Positions 48,666 through 57,372 of a DNA stretch of 64,000 nt are shown here, in pieces. Position 1 is the stretch's first letter; each line of letters starts with the position of its first letter. The position numbers were made by a program, and so were the translations under genes. Source of the DNA: Streptomyces sp. Edi2. GTDB taxonomy: Bacteria; Actinomycetota; Actinomycetes; Streptomycetales; Streptomycetaceae. The stretch covers positions 6,287,501-6,351,500 of the forward strand of contig NZ_JBEJGX010000003.1 of assembly GCF_040253635.1 (NCBI RefSeq). Reading direction: 5' to 3'. The notes beneath the pieces were generated by a model that saw only the letters and a program-made list of their open reading frames with translations, did not search any database and was not told where the DNA came from.

Positions 48666-48714
48666 GGGGCCGGTGTGTGGGACGTAAAGCGAAGCAGTCC
48701 CACACACCGGCCCC
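48666..48714 (+). ncRNA. Hairpin element, copy 2 (18-bp stem, 13-nt loop)
   Basis: A perfect 18-bp stem, GGGGCCGGTGTGTGGGAC with its complement, closes the loop GTAAAGCGAAGCA. The stem shares with copy 1 mainly the GGAC/GTCC closing pairs. Both copies are preceded, in their own orientation, by GGGAGGGGACGGGCCGGA and followed by a GTCACCGCACCC-type tail. Confidence 0.5.
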
Positions 48715-49023
48715 GCAGGCCCGTCACCGCACCCACAGCCCCGCGCAGCGGACCCCGCCCGCCGCCAGGCGCAACGGCGGGAAAGCCAAAAACAGGGGCG
48801 AGGCAGCGCAGCGAACCGGCCCCGCGCAGCGGACCCCGCCCGCCGCCAGGCGCAACGGCGAGAAGCCCCACGGCGGGACAGCCGAAAACGGGGCAAGGCA
48901 ACGCGCAGCGAACGGGCCGCCAGGCGAAACGGCGGGCGCACCGCGCAGTGGGCGAAAAACGCCGAGCAACCCCCACGGCGGGGCGGCCGAAAACGTGGGC
49001 CAAAAGCTAAGCGCCGCGAACCG

Positions 49024-49968
49024 TTATCGCCCGGCCGATTCCACCGTCTCGTGCAGATCCGTCGCGGCGTCCAGGGCGGAGGCCGCGGAGAAGGTGACGC
49101 AGGCGAGCAGGGCGGCGGCGATCAGCCGGCGGCCGTGGACGGCGGCGCGTAGCGAAGGGGCAGAGGCCTGCTCGGGGGCCAGCAGGGCGGCGACCCGGCG
49201 GGGCACCGGGCCGGTGGTCGCGGCGAGGACGGTGCCGGGACGGTGGGCACCCGCGGCGCCGGGGCGGGCGGCCAGGGCGGCGCGGCCGATGGCGCGGGCC
49301 GTGACGCGGCGGTCGCCCACCCGGGTCGCGGCGGTTTCGTCGGCCCAGCGCTCCAGGGCGTAGGCCAGCGGGGCGCGCAGGGACCGGAGCAGCGGATGGC
49401 AGACCGCGGCCAGCGCGGCCGTGAGCAGGAAAAGGTGGTGCCGGCCCGCGAGATGGGCGCGCTCATGGGCGAACAGCGCCTCCCGCTCGTCCGGGGGCAG
49501 CGCCCGCAGCATCCCGGCCGTGACCACGACCCGGCCCGGCCGTCCCGGCAGGGCGTAGGCGTCGGGCGCGGCGTCCGGCAGGACGCACAGATCGCCGGAG
49601 GTGGGGTGGGCGTCGGTGGCGAGCCGGGCGGTGCGCAGTTCGGTGTGGTGGCGGCGGGCGCGGTGGACGACGGCGAGGGCGACGGCGCCGAGCAGGCAGG
49701 CGGCGGCACCGGCAGCGGGGACCGACGCCGCCGGATCGCCGGCCGGCAGCGGCAGGGAGAGATGGTCCAGAGCGGCGACCGGCGGCAGTCGCAGCGCCCC
49801 GGCGGTCAGCAGCAGGCCGAGCGCCGCGGTCGTACAGCCGGCCAGCACGACCGCGCAGCCGGTCAGCAGCCAGGCCGCGGCGCGCGGCGGCAGCGACTCC
49901 GCCAGCCGACGGGCGGCCGGCACCGCGAGCAGCGGCATCAGCAGGGGAATCCATACGGCGACGATCAT
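49024..49968 (-). CDS. M56 family membrane metallopeptidase (BlaR1-like)
   Basis: A 314-residue membrane protease of the BlaR1/M56 group. The zinc motif HERAH is in EREALFAHERAHLAGRHH, and a later acidic ligand is in ALERWADETAATR. Several membrane helices flank it (residues 2-20, 32-58, 85-103, 178-195 and near the C-terminus). No penicillin-binding sensor domain is attached, as is usual for the short actinobacterial forms. It overlaps the BlaI-like repressor gene by ATGA (49965-49968). By analogy with BlaR1-BlaI it could cleave or trigger loss of that repressor; the signal is unknown. Confidence 0.9.
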   Translation of the reverse strand: MIVAVWIPLLMPLLAVPAARRLAESLPPRAAAWLLTGCAVVLAGCTTAALGLLLTAGALRLPPVAALDHLSLPLPAGDPAASVPAAGAAACLLGAVALAVVHRARRHHTELRTARLATDAHPTSGDLCVLPDAAPDAYALPGRPGRVVVTAGMLRALPPDEREALFAHERAHLAGRHHLFLLTAALAAVCHPLLRSLRAPLAYALERWADETAATRVGDRRVTARAIGRAALAARPGAAGAHRPGTVLAATTGPVPRRVAALLAPEQASAPSLRAAVHGRRLIAAALLACVTFSAASALDAATDLHETVESAGR

Positions 49969-50588
49969 GGTGCGGCCCTGGGGGGCGGGGCCGAGCCGGA
50001 GCCGGGGGCGAAGCCGGAACCGGTGCCGGGGGTGGGGACGGTGCCGGCGTCGCGGGCGGGGACGGTGCCGGCGTCGGGGGCGGGGACGGTGCCGGCGTCG
50101 CGGGCGGGGACGGTGCCGGCGTCGGGGGTGGAGTCGATGTCGAAGCCGGGCCCGGAGCCGGTGCCGGAGCCGAGCCCGGATCCGGGCTGCGAGCCGGCTC
50201 CCGGTCCCTCGGAGGTGCCGTCCACGCTCTCCAGAAGGGACCGCAGCAACTGCTCGTCCTCGCTGGTCAGCTGCGAGACGAAGCGGGCGAGCGCGGTGCC
50301 GCGGTCGTCCTGCTTGTCGAGCTCGCTGCGCATCCGCCGGGCGGTCAGCCCGGCGGAGTCCTGTATGGGGGAGTACACGAAACCTCGGCCCGCCCGGGCC
50401 CGGGAGACCGCCCCCTTGTCGTGCAGCCGGGTGAGGATCGTGGTGACGGTGGTCCGCGCGAGCCGGCCGCCGAGCCCGCTCTGCACCTCGGCGGGGCTCA
50501 GCGGCCCGGCGGCCGCCCAGAGCGCCGCGAGCACGCTCGCCTCCAGCTCCCCGGCCGGGCGCCGCTGCACGGGTGATGTGTCCGACAT
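49965..50588 (-). CDS. BlaI/MecI/CopY-family repressor with octapeptide-repeat tail
   Basis: A 207-residue regulator. Residues 1-125 are the Penicillinase_R winged-helix protein (LEASVLAALWAAAGPLSPAEVQSGL; TTVTTILTRLHDKGAVSRARAGRGFVYSP) with its dimerisation helices. The C-terminal 80 residues are unusual: Gly/Ser-rich, then four copies of the octapeptide DAGTVPA(R/P), then a Gly/Ala/Pro tail. The ATG at 50588 is chosen by homology. It is coupled to the M56 protease gene and divergent from dedA. Two operator-like inverted repeats lie just upstream, suggesting autorepression. Confidence 0.9.
   Translation of the reverse strand: MSDTSPVQRRPAGELEASVLAALWAAAGPLSPAEVQSGLGGRLARTTVTTILTRLHDKGAVSRARAGRGFVYSPIQDSAGLTARRMRSELDKQDDRGTALARFVSQLTSEDEQLLRSLLESVDGTSEGPGAGSQPGSGLGSGTGSGPGFDIDSTPDAGTVPARDAGTVPAPDAGTVPARDAGTVPTPGTGSGFAPGSGSAPPPRAAP
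50037..50132. repeat. Four tandem 24-bp units inside the BlaI-like gene
   Basis: Four in-frame 24-base units (50037, 50061, 50085, 50109) encode the octapeptide repeat of the BlaI-like tail. Units 1 and 3 are identical, unit 2 differs by one base from them, and unit 4 is slightly more diverged. Confidence 0.9.
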
Positions 50589-50611
50589 GGAACGCCCTTC
50601 ACCTTTTCGTC

Positions 50612-50648
50612 GTCTACAGTTCCGTAGACCGTCTACGAGACTGTAGTC
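50612..50648. promoter_or_regulatory. Twin BlaI-type operator candidates
   Basis: Two adjacent dyads share one design: GTCTAC-N6-GTAGAC at 50612-50629 and GTCTAC-N6-GTAGTC at 50631-50648. They sit 24 bases upstream of the BlaI-like start and 55 bases before the divergent dedA start. BlaI-family operators are TACA/TGTA-type dyads, and these fit that design. Confidence 0.65.
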
Positions 50649-50702
50649 GGTCGGGCCGGCCGGAAGCCGGGCCCGCAACCCATTATGGGAGGGGCCGCTG
50701 AC

Positions 50703-51401
50703 ATGTCCGCAGCCGCCGCATTTCCGCAGGTGACAGCGGTCGTCCAGGCCGTGAATGTGCTCGATGCCGGCTCCCTGCTGGCCGCGTTCGGTGCGCTGGG
50801 CGTCGCCGTCGTGCTGTTCGCCGAGACCGGGCTGCTGGTCGGCTTCTTCCTGCCCGGTGACTCCCTGCTGTTCACCGCCGGACTGCTGTGCGCCCCGGGC
50901 GCCGGCGGCGCCGTGCACCTCGCGCTGCCCCAGGTCCTCACGGCCGCCGCCGTCGGTGCGCTCGCCGGAGCCCAGACCGGCTACTGGATCGGCCGGCGCG
51001 GCGGCCGCGCCCTGCTGGCCCGCAGCCGCGCCCGCCGGCTGCACGAGGGCGCCGCCCGCGCCGAGGAGTTCCTGGCCCGCTACGGCCACGGCAAGGCCAT
51101 CGTCCTCGCCCGTTTCGTCCCCGTCGTCCGCACCGTGCTGAACCCGCTGGCCGGCGCCCTGGGCGTGCCCGCCCGCACCTTCGCCTTCTGGCAGATCGCC
51201 GGCGGCCTGCTCTGGACGCTCGGCCTCACCCTCGCCGGATACGCCCTGGGCACGTCGGTACCGAACGTCGACCGCTACCTGCTGCCACTGGTCGCCCTGG
51301 TGGTGCTGGTGTCGCTGGCCCCGCTCGCCGTCGAACTCCTCCGCTCCCGCAGCCGCCCGCAAACGGCCCCCGACCACCCCACTCCGCCACCCGAGGCCTG
51401 A
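50703..51401 (+). CDS. DedA family membrane protein
   Basis: A 232-residue membrane protein of the DedA/SNARE-associated family, a group linked to polyprenyl or phospholipid translocation and membrane homeostasis. Family marks are LFAETGLLVGFFLPGDSLLF, the Gly-rich GYWIGRRGGRALLAR and ARFVPVVRTVLNPLAGALGVPARTF. At least four hydrophobic segments are present. The ATG at 50703 is preferred because GGGAGGGG lies upstream; an ATG at 50685 is possible. It is divergent from the BlaI-like repressor and may be controlled by the shared operators. A PAP2-type phosphatase gene follows, which also fits lipid-carrier recycling. Confidence 0.9.
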   Translation: MSAAAAFPQVTAVVQAVNVLDAGSLLAAFGALGVAVVLFAETGLLVGFFLPGDSLLFTAGLLCAPGAGGAVHLALPQVLTAAAVGALAGAQTGYWIGRRGGRALLARSRARRLHEGAARAEEFLARYGHGKAIVLARFVPVVRTVLNPLAGALGVPARTFAFWQIAGGLLWTLGLTLAGYALGTSVPNVDRYLLPLVALVVLVSLAPLAVELLRSRSRPQTAPDHPTPPPEA

Positions 51402-51554
51402 GCCCCGCCACCCGACGCCTGATCCGCGCCCCTCGAAGCCCGGTCCACGCCGCCCCGCCCGTCCCCGTCAGGCGCCCTTCGCACCGAGCCGCGCAGTGCT
51501 CCGCAGAGCCGGGGAGCGCCGAGCCGCAGAGCACCAGCCGCCAAGGAGAACCCC

Positions 51555-51623
51555 GTGACCCATCTCGCCTTCGGGGGAGCCTCGGTCGACGGCGGCCCGT
51601 ACACCCGGATCGCCGAGCGGTGA
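51555..51623 (+). CDS. 22-residue leader peptide, coupled to the PAP2 gene
   Basis: A short frame, GTG to TGA, with an excellent AAGGAG ribosome site at 51543-51548. It encodes 22 residues beginning MTHLAFGG and ending TRIAER. Its stop overlaps the PAP2 GTG start in the sequence GTGA (51620-51623), the usual form of translational coupling. The PAP2 gene has no good ribosome site of its own, so ribosomes probably arrive through this frame. It may be a leader peptide or a regulatory upstream ORF. No homologue is known to me. Confidence 0.55.
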   Translation: MTHLAFGGASVDGGPYTRIAER

Positions 51624-52468
51624 CGGCGTCGGAGCCGGAACCGGAACCGGGACGGCGGCCGGAACCGGAATCCGAACCGGAACGGGCGCCGGGGACGCAG
51701 CGGCCGGACCCGGAGCCCGCCCGGGAGCCGGCCCCGCCCCCCGACCCGGAGCCGACCCCCGGCCCCGACCCGCACCCCGCCCCATGGCGGCGCCCCGCCA
51801 CCGCCCCGCTCCTGACCCTCGCCGCGGTCTGCGCCGCGCTCTTCGCCGCCGTGGCCCTCACCGTGTCCCTACGGCACGGAGCCCCACTCGCCCCCGAACG
51901 GGCCGCCCTCCACTGGTCCACGGCTCACCACGGCGAGCCGCTGCGCTCCCTGGCCCGCGCGCTGACCGCCACCGGCAGCGGACCGGTTCCCTATCTGCTG
52001 GTGGTGCTCGCCGGCCTGATGGCCGGCCGCGGTGCGGCGGGCCGGCTGCGCGCCGTGATCTGCGCCGTCGCCGTCCTCGCCATCGGCCAGGCGATCCGCT
52101 ACGGCCTGATGGAACTGCTCGCCCGCCCCCGCCCGCCGGCCGCCGTCTGGGCCTCGTACGCCTCCGGCTACGCGTTCCCCTCCGGCCACGCCACCACCTC
52201 GGCGCTGGCGGCCGGAATCCTGGCCTGGGGCATCGCCCGGCGCGCCCGCCCCTCCGTGGCCCGCACGTGGTGCGTGGTACTCGCCCTCTGGGCCGCCGGA
52301 GTAGGCCTCACTCGCGTCTATCTGAGTGTCCACTGGCCGGGTGATGTTCTGGCCGGCTGGCTGCTGGCGGCCACCCTGCTCGCCCTCGCACTGCTCCTGG
52401 AACCCTTCGCCTGCCCCCGCCGGAACAGCCCGGTTCCGCCCTCTCATCGCGCACATTCCCATGAATAG
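51620..52468 (+). CDS. PAP2-family membrane phosphatase
   Basis: A 282-residue membrane protein with a Pro/Glu-rich cytoplasmic N-terminus (about residues 1-55) and the three PAP2 signatures: a first motif around LLARPRPPAAVW, FPSGHATTSALAAG and TRVYLSVHWPGDVLAGW, which supply the catalytic His and Asp. Five or six membrane helices are visible. Substrates of the family include undecaprenyl pyrophosphate and phosphatidate. The GTG at 51620 overlaps the stop of a 22-residue upstream frame. It follows dedA by about 150 bases plus the leader and may be co-transcribed with it. Confidence 0.9.
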   Translation: MTASEPEPEPGRRPEPESEPERAPGTQRPDPEPAREPAPPPDPEPTPGPDPHPAPWRRPATAPLLTLAAVCAALFAAVALTVSLRHGAPLAPERAALHWSTAHHGEPLRSLARALTATGSGPVPYLLVVLAGLMAGRGAAGRLRAVICAVAVLAIGQAIRYGLMELLARPRPPAAVWASYASGYAFPSGHATTSALAAGILAWGIARRARPSVARTWCVVLALWAAGVGLTRVYLSVHWPGDVLAGWLLAATLLALALLLEPFACPRRNSPVPPSHRAHSHE

Positions 52469-52612
52469 CTGACGATAGGACCAGGTCTTCCCCAAGGCGG
52501 CATGGACGCATCCCACGCCGAGCAGCACTGTCCTGGGCACCGGGACGGCGGCAGCGATTCCGCCACGGCGCCGCTCACAGCACGCACCACCGCAACACCA
52601 GGGGGCCCACCG

Positions 52613-52921
52613 ATGAACCAACCACTCAACCCCTCGCCGCCGCGCCGGTCAGCCGACCGGACCGCAGCGTCCAGCGCCCCGCCCGGCCGCTGTCCGGCCG
52701 CCGCAGCCAAGGACCCCACCCCGTGCGAGGGCTCTCGGGACGCCGCCACCATCGTCGACCGCCAGGGCAGGGAGGTCGCCGGCTGCGTCCACCACTGCGC
52801 CCGCCTGCTGGCCGGCCTCGAAGGCGCCCGAGTCCACCCCTTCGTCCCCACAAGCCAGGCCCTGGACGTCTACTCCCGGGCCCGCGAACTCCCACCCTTC
52901 GCCTGGGAAATCGGCAGATAG
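52613..52921 (+). CDS. Small protein of a type seen near integrative elements
   Basis: A 102-residue protein. After a Ser/Pro-rich N-terminus the core reads AAAKDPTPCEGSRDAATIVDRQGREVAGCVHHCARLLAGLEGARVHP and ends SRARELPPFAWEIGR. The ordered Cys and His residues (C...C, HHC) could bind a metal. AGGGGG seven bases before the ATG supports the start. I associate the closing RA.ELPPFAW wording with small actinobacterial proteins near integrative and conjugative elements, but this is memory-based. The transposase remnant that follows is consistent with a past insertion here. Confidence 0.55.
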   Translation: MNQPLNPSPPRRSADRTAASSAPPGRCPAAAAKDPTPCEGSRDAATIVDRQGREVAGCVHHCARLLAGLEGARVHPFVPTSQALDVYSRARELPPFAWEIGR

Positions 52922-53000
52922 CCGGACAGACAACCCGGCAGGCGACCGCCCCGCCGGGCACAGGAGTCACGCCCCGGCGGCTCACCTTCAGGGCCCGCTC

Positions 53001-53090
53001 TCAAGCACCGCCGTGCCCCTCACGGGCCCCGCAAGCGCGGACCAGGCTGGCGTCAACGATCGTGCCGCCTCGTGACTCTCGGGTTCGCAT
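53001..53090 (-). pseudogene. Transposase remnant (IS5-like DDE segment)
   Basis: On the minus strand a short frame reads MRTRESRGGTIVDASLVRAC and continues to a stop at 53001-53003. The GGTIVDASLV segment resembles the stretch around the first catalytic Asp of IS5-type transposases (GTIVDAT-like). Nothing else of the enzyme is recognisable on either side, and no terminal inverted repeats were seen. A fragment left by an old insertion is the likely explanation. Confidence 0.4.
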
Positions 53091-53273
53091 ACCGAAGGCG
53101 GCGAACGCCAAAGACAGCGCAGCTGGCGCAAGTTCCGGGCTACCGAGGCGGGGTCAGGGAGACGAGGCCAAGCAGCAAGATGCCCTCCCCGTTGCCCTCA
53201 GCGCCTCAGAAGGAATCTGAGGGGCTTTCGGCCGTGTGAAGCGGGAGGCAACCCCAGCCTGGGCAAGGCAAGG

Positions 53274-53312
53274 CCCTGACCGCGCGGAAAGATGCAAACG
53301 CGCTGGTCAGGG
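53274..53312 (-). terminator. Hairpin after sdaA
   Basis: CCCTGACC plus GCGCG pairs with CGCGC plus GGTCAGGG, with one bulged T and a 12-base loop. It lies 45 bases past the sdaA stop on the minus strand. Confidence 0.6.
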
Positions 53313-53356
53313 TCTTCAGGGCCTTCAGGGCCTTCGGGGCTGTCAGGGCTCCGAGG

Positions 53357-54742
<1,386 letters not shown>

Positions 54743-55488
54743 GGGGGCGGACTCCCTTGTCTGCTCGTGGTGGACGGTGGAGCGATGAAGCGGATGGGAC
54801 GGTGGAGCGGTGGAGTAATGGGGCAGAGGGGACGTTTCTGCGCCGTTGGTCGAGGGTAGCGCGGACGTGGTCCGGTGCCGTCGGACGGAAGCCGTCGGGT
54901 GCGCGACGCCGCGGGTAACGAACGGTGACGGGCGGTGAGAGGAGGCGAGGGGGTGACGGGCGTCGTCGGTCGGTGTGGACAGCTGCGGGTGTGGATGGGG
55001 GCCAGGGCGGATGGAGGCCGGGGTGGACGGAGGCCTGGAGGCCTGGAGGCCAGGGGCAGGTGGCGGCACCGGGCCGTGCACCGGCCGGTCCGCCTGCCGG
55101 GCAGGCGCGGGTCCGGTCGTGTTCGGTCGTGCCTGCTTCGTGCCCGGTCCTGATCCGCGTGCGGGGGGACCGGCCGGAAACTGCCTTCCCTCCCATGAGG
55201 GGGCGGCTGCCCGCCACCGCACCGGTCATGCATGCTACGCCCGCCCCACCGGCAGCCCCTGCACCCGCATGAAGACCGGAGGGGCCCCGAAGGGCCCCGG
55301 AAGAGCCCCGGAAGAGCCCCGGAAGAGCCCCGGAAGAGCCCGGAAGCGGCGGGAAGAGCCCCGAAGAGAAGCAGAGCCGGCAGACCATGAGCCCGGGACC
55401 GACGACCCCGGGCTCACCGTCGTGCGCCGTCGTGCACCCCCCCGCCCGCCGGTCACCGGCGGGCAGCGGGCTCAGTGCATGAGTCGCG
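54743..55488. other. Non-coding region between glyA and sdaA
   Basis: No credible gene. Contents include repeated GGAGGCCT words near 55030-55055, a run of 11-bp GGAAGAGCCCC units (four good copies at 55299-55341, with degenerate flanks to about 55375) and the glyA terminator hairpin. The sdaA promoter should lie near its right-hand coding edge at 54743-54950. Confidence 0.6.
55388..55416 (-). terminator. Hairpin after glyA
   Basis: A 10-bp perfect stem, TGAGCCCGGG with its complement, and a nine-base loop about 73 bases past the glyA stop on the minus strand. Confidence 0.6.
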
Positions 55489-56748
55489 TCACAGGGACGG
55501 GTACAGCGGGAACTTCTCCGCGAGTGCGGTGACGCGGGCCTTGAGGGCTTCGGCGTCGTAGGCGGGCTTGAGGGCCTCGGCGATGATGTCGGCGACCTCG
55601 CGGAAGTCCTCGGCCTGGAAGCCGCGGGTGGCCAGCGCCGGGGTGCCGATGCGCAGACCCGAGGTGACCATCGGGGGCCGGGGGTCGTTGGGGATCGCGT
55701 TGCGGTTGACCGTGATGCCGACCTCGTGGAGGCGGTCCTCGGCCTGCTGGCCGTCGAGCTCGCTGTCGCGCAGGTCGACGAGGACGAGGTGGACGTCGGT
55801 GCCGCCGGACAGGACCGAGACGCCGTGCTGTGTGACGTCGTCCTGGACGAGGCGTTCGGCCAGGATCCGGGCGCCGTCGAGGGTGCGCTGCTGGCGCTCC
55901 TTGAAGTCGTCGGAGGCGGCGACCTTGAAGGAGACGGCCTTGGCGGCGATGACGTGCTCCAGGGGCCCGCCCTGCTGGCCGGGGAAGACCGCAGAGTTGA
56001 TCTTCTTGGCCAGCTCCTGGGTGGAGAGGATCACGCCGCCGCGGGGGCCGCCGAGGGTCTTGTGGGTGGTGGTGGTCACGACGTGGGCGTGCGGCACCGG
56101 GCTGGGGTGCAGGCCGGCGGCGACCAGGCCGGCGAAGTGCGCCATGTCGACCATGAGGTAGGCGCCGACCTCGTCGGCGATGCGCCGGAAGGCGGCGAAG
56201 TCGAGCTGGCGCGGGTAGGCGGACCAGCCGGCGACGATCAGCTTGGGGCGGTGCTCCTTGGCCAGGCGCTCGACCTCCTCCATGTCGACGAGGTTGGTCT
56301 TCTCGTCGACGTGGTAGGGCACCACGTTGTAGAGCTTGCCGCTGAAGTTGATCTTCATGCCGTGGGTCAGGTGCCCGCCGTGGGCGAGGTTGAGACCCAG
56401 GATGGTGTCGCCCGGCTTGATCAGGGCGAACATGGCGGCGGCGTTGGCCTGCGCGCCGGAGTGCGGCTGGACGTTGGCGGCCTCGGCACCGAACAGGGCC
56501 TTGATGCGGTCGATCGCGATCTGCTCGACGACATCGACGTGCTCGCAGCCGCCGTAGTAGCGGCGGCCGGGGTAGCCCTCGGCGTACTTGTTGGTGAGGA
56601 CGGAGCCCTGGGCCTCCATGACGGCGACGGGGGCGAAGTTCTCCGACGCGATCATTTCGAGGGTGGACTGCTGGCGGTGGAGTTCGGCGTCGACGGCGGC
56701 GGCGACATCGGGGTCGACCTCGTGGAGGGAGCTGTTCAGAAGCGACAT
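55489..56748 (-). CDS. glyA: Serine hydroxymethyltransferase
   Basis: A 419-residue PLP enzyme interconverting serine and glycine with tetrahydrofolate. The PLP lysine is in [16 protein letters not shown] near residue 230. Also visible are [40 protein letters not shown] and the folate-binding region [14 protein letters not shown]. The ATG at 56748 follows CAGGAAG. It is the third gene behind the glycine riboswitch (gcvT, gcvH, glyA), about 100 bases after gcvH. Its placement suggests use of the methylene-folate from glycine cleavage to make serine. Streptomyces often carry a second glyA elsewhere. Confidence 0.96.
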   Translation of the reverse strand: MSLLNSSLHEVDPDVAAAVDAELHRQQSTLEMIASENFAPVAVMEAQGSVLTNKYAEGYPGRRYYGGCEHVDVVEQIAIDRIKALFGAEAANVQPHSGAQANAAAMFALIKPGDTILGLNLAHGGHLTHGMKINFSGKLYNVVPYHVDEKTNLVDMEEVERLAKEHRPKLIVAGWSAYPRQLDFAAFRRIADEVGAYLMVDMAHFAGLVAAGLHPSPVPHAHVVTTTTHKTLGGPRGGVILSTQELAKKINSAVFPGQQGGPLEHVIAAKAVSFKVAASDDFKERQQRTLDGARILAERLVQDDVTQHGVSVLSGGTDVHLVLVDLRDSELDGQQAEDRLHEVGITVNRNAIPNDPRPPMVTSGLRIGTPALATRGFQAEDFREVADIIAEALKPAYDAEALKARVTALAEKFPLYPSL

Positions 56749-56848
56749 GAGTCTTCCTGGGGGAGTCAGGGGGCGCGATCGGGGTCCGGCCGGACGGCGG
56801 GTCCGGAGGAGCTTTGGCCCGGGCGGTGCCGGACGGGGAGCCGGCGGC

Positions 56849-57226
56849 TCAGCTCTGGATGAAGGCGGCGTACTCGTCGGCGGAGAGCAGTTCGCCCGGC
56901 TCACCGCCGAGCTTCACCTTGAACAGCCAACCGCCCTCGAACGGGGCGGAGTTCACCAGCGAGGGATCGTTGACGACATCCTCGTTGATCTCGGTGATCT
57001 CACCGTCGACGGGCGAGTAGAGATCGCTGACCGACTTGGTCGACTCCAGCTCGCCGCAGGTCTCGCCCGCCGCGACCGTGGCACCGACCTCGGGGAGCTG
57101 CACGTAGACGACGTCGCCGAGCGCGTTGGCCGCGTGCTCGGTGATGCCGACCGTCGAGACGCCTTCCTCGGCGCCCGACAGCCACTCGTGCTCCTTGCTG
57201 TAGCGCAGCTGCTGGGGGTTGCTCAT
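56849..57226 (-). CDS. gcvH: Glycine cleavage system H protein
   Basis: A 125-residue lipoyl carrier protein. The lipoylated lysine is Lys64 in [23 protein letters not shown]. The N-terminal YSKEHEWL and C-terminal GGWLFKVKL...[11 protein letters not shown] are standard. The ATG at 57226 follows ACAGGAG. It shuttles the aminomethyl group between GcvP, GcvT and the lipoamide dehydrogenase. It lies between gcvT and glyA, in one transcription unit under the riboswitch. Confidence 0.96.
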   Translation of the reverse strand: MSNPQQLRYSKEHEWLSGAEEGVSTVGITEHAANALGDVVYVQLPEVGATVAAGETCGELESTKSVSDLYSPVDGEITEINEDVVNDPSLVNSAPFEGGWLFKVKLGGEPGELLSADEYAAFIQS

Positions 57227-57372
57227 GGCTCGATTCTCCTGTACGCGAGGGTGTGGTGGTGAAGGGGGTCGCCCCTGGTGACGCCGAGGGGGAGGGGCTT
57301 GCACAGTGAGACGCACGGGTGCGCGCCGCTGCCGGGTCCGCCCCGGGTGAGCTCCTGCTTCTGCTGTCTGTG

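Larger units (their letters stand above)
48195..49023. repeat. Inverted-repeat cassette between convergent genes
   Basis: This 829-base non-coding stretch is largely a pair of inverted arms. The left arm (about 48190-48455) and the right arm (about 48640-49025) share, in reverse complement, an outer end word (TTTTGGCCCACGTTTT-like), GC-rich tails with GCGCAGCGGACCCCGCCC words, and a hairpin head. The right arm also holds an exact 41-bp direct repeat at 48739-48779 and 48820-48860. The centre (48500-48600) has degenerate GGCACAGGG words. Open frames through it have skewed composition and run on either strand; none looks like a gene. It may serve as a bidirectional terminator or be a MITE-like element. 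Confidence 0.75.
52922..53356. other. Intergenic region with transposase remnant and hairpins
   Basis: No intact gene. It holds the transposase remnant at 53001-53090, a small plus-strand hairpin (CCTCAGA, loop AGGAA, TCTGAGG) at 53204-53222 followed by GGCTTT, and a larger hairpin near the sdaA stop. Three TTCAGGGCC-like words follow the latter. Confidence 0.55.

Noticed and set aside
48228-49010. Several 60-250 codon frames on both strands of the repeat cassette
   Set aside because: They coincide with inverted repeats and hairpins, read on both strands, and have no ribosome sites.
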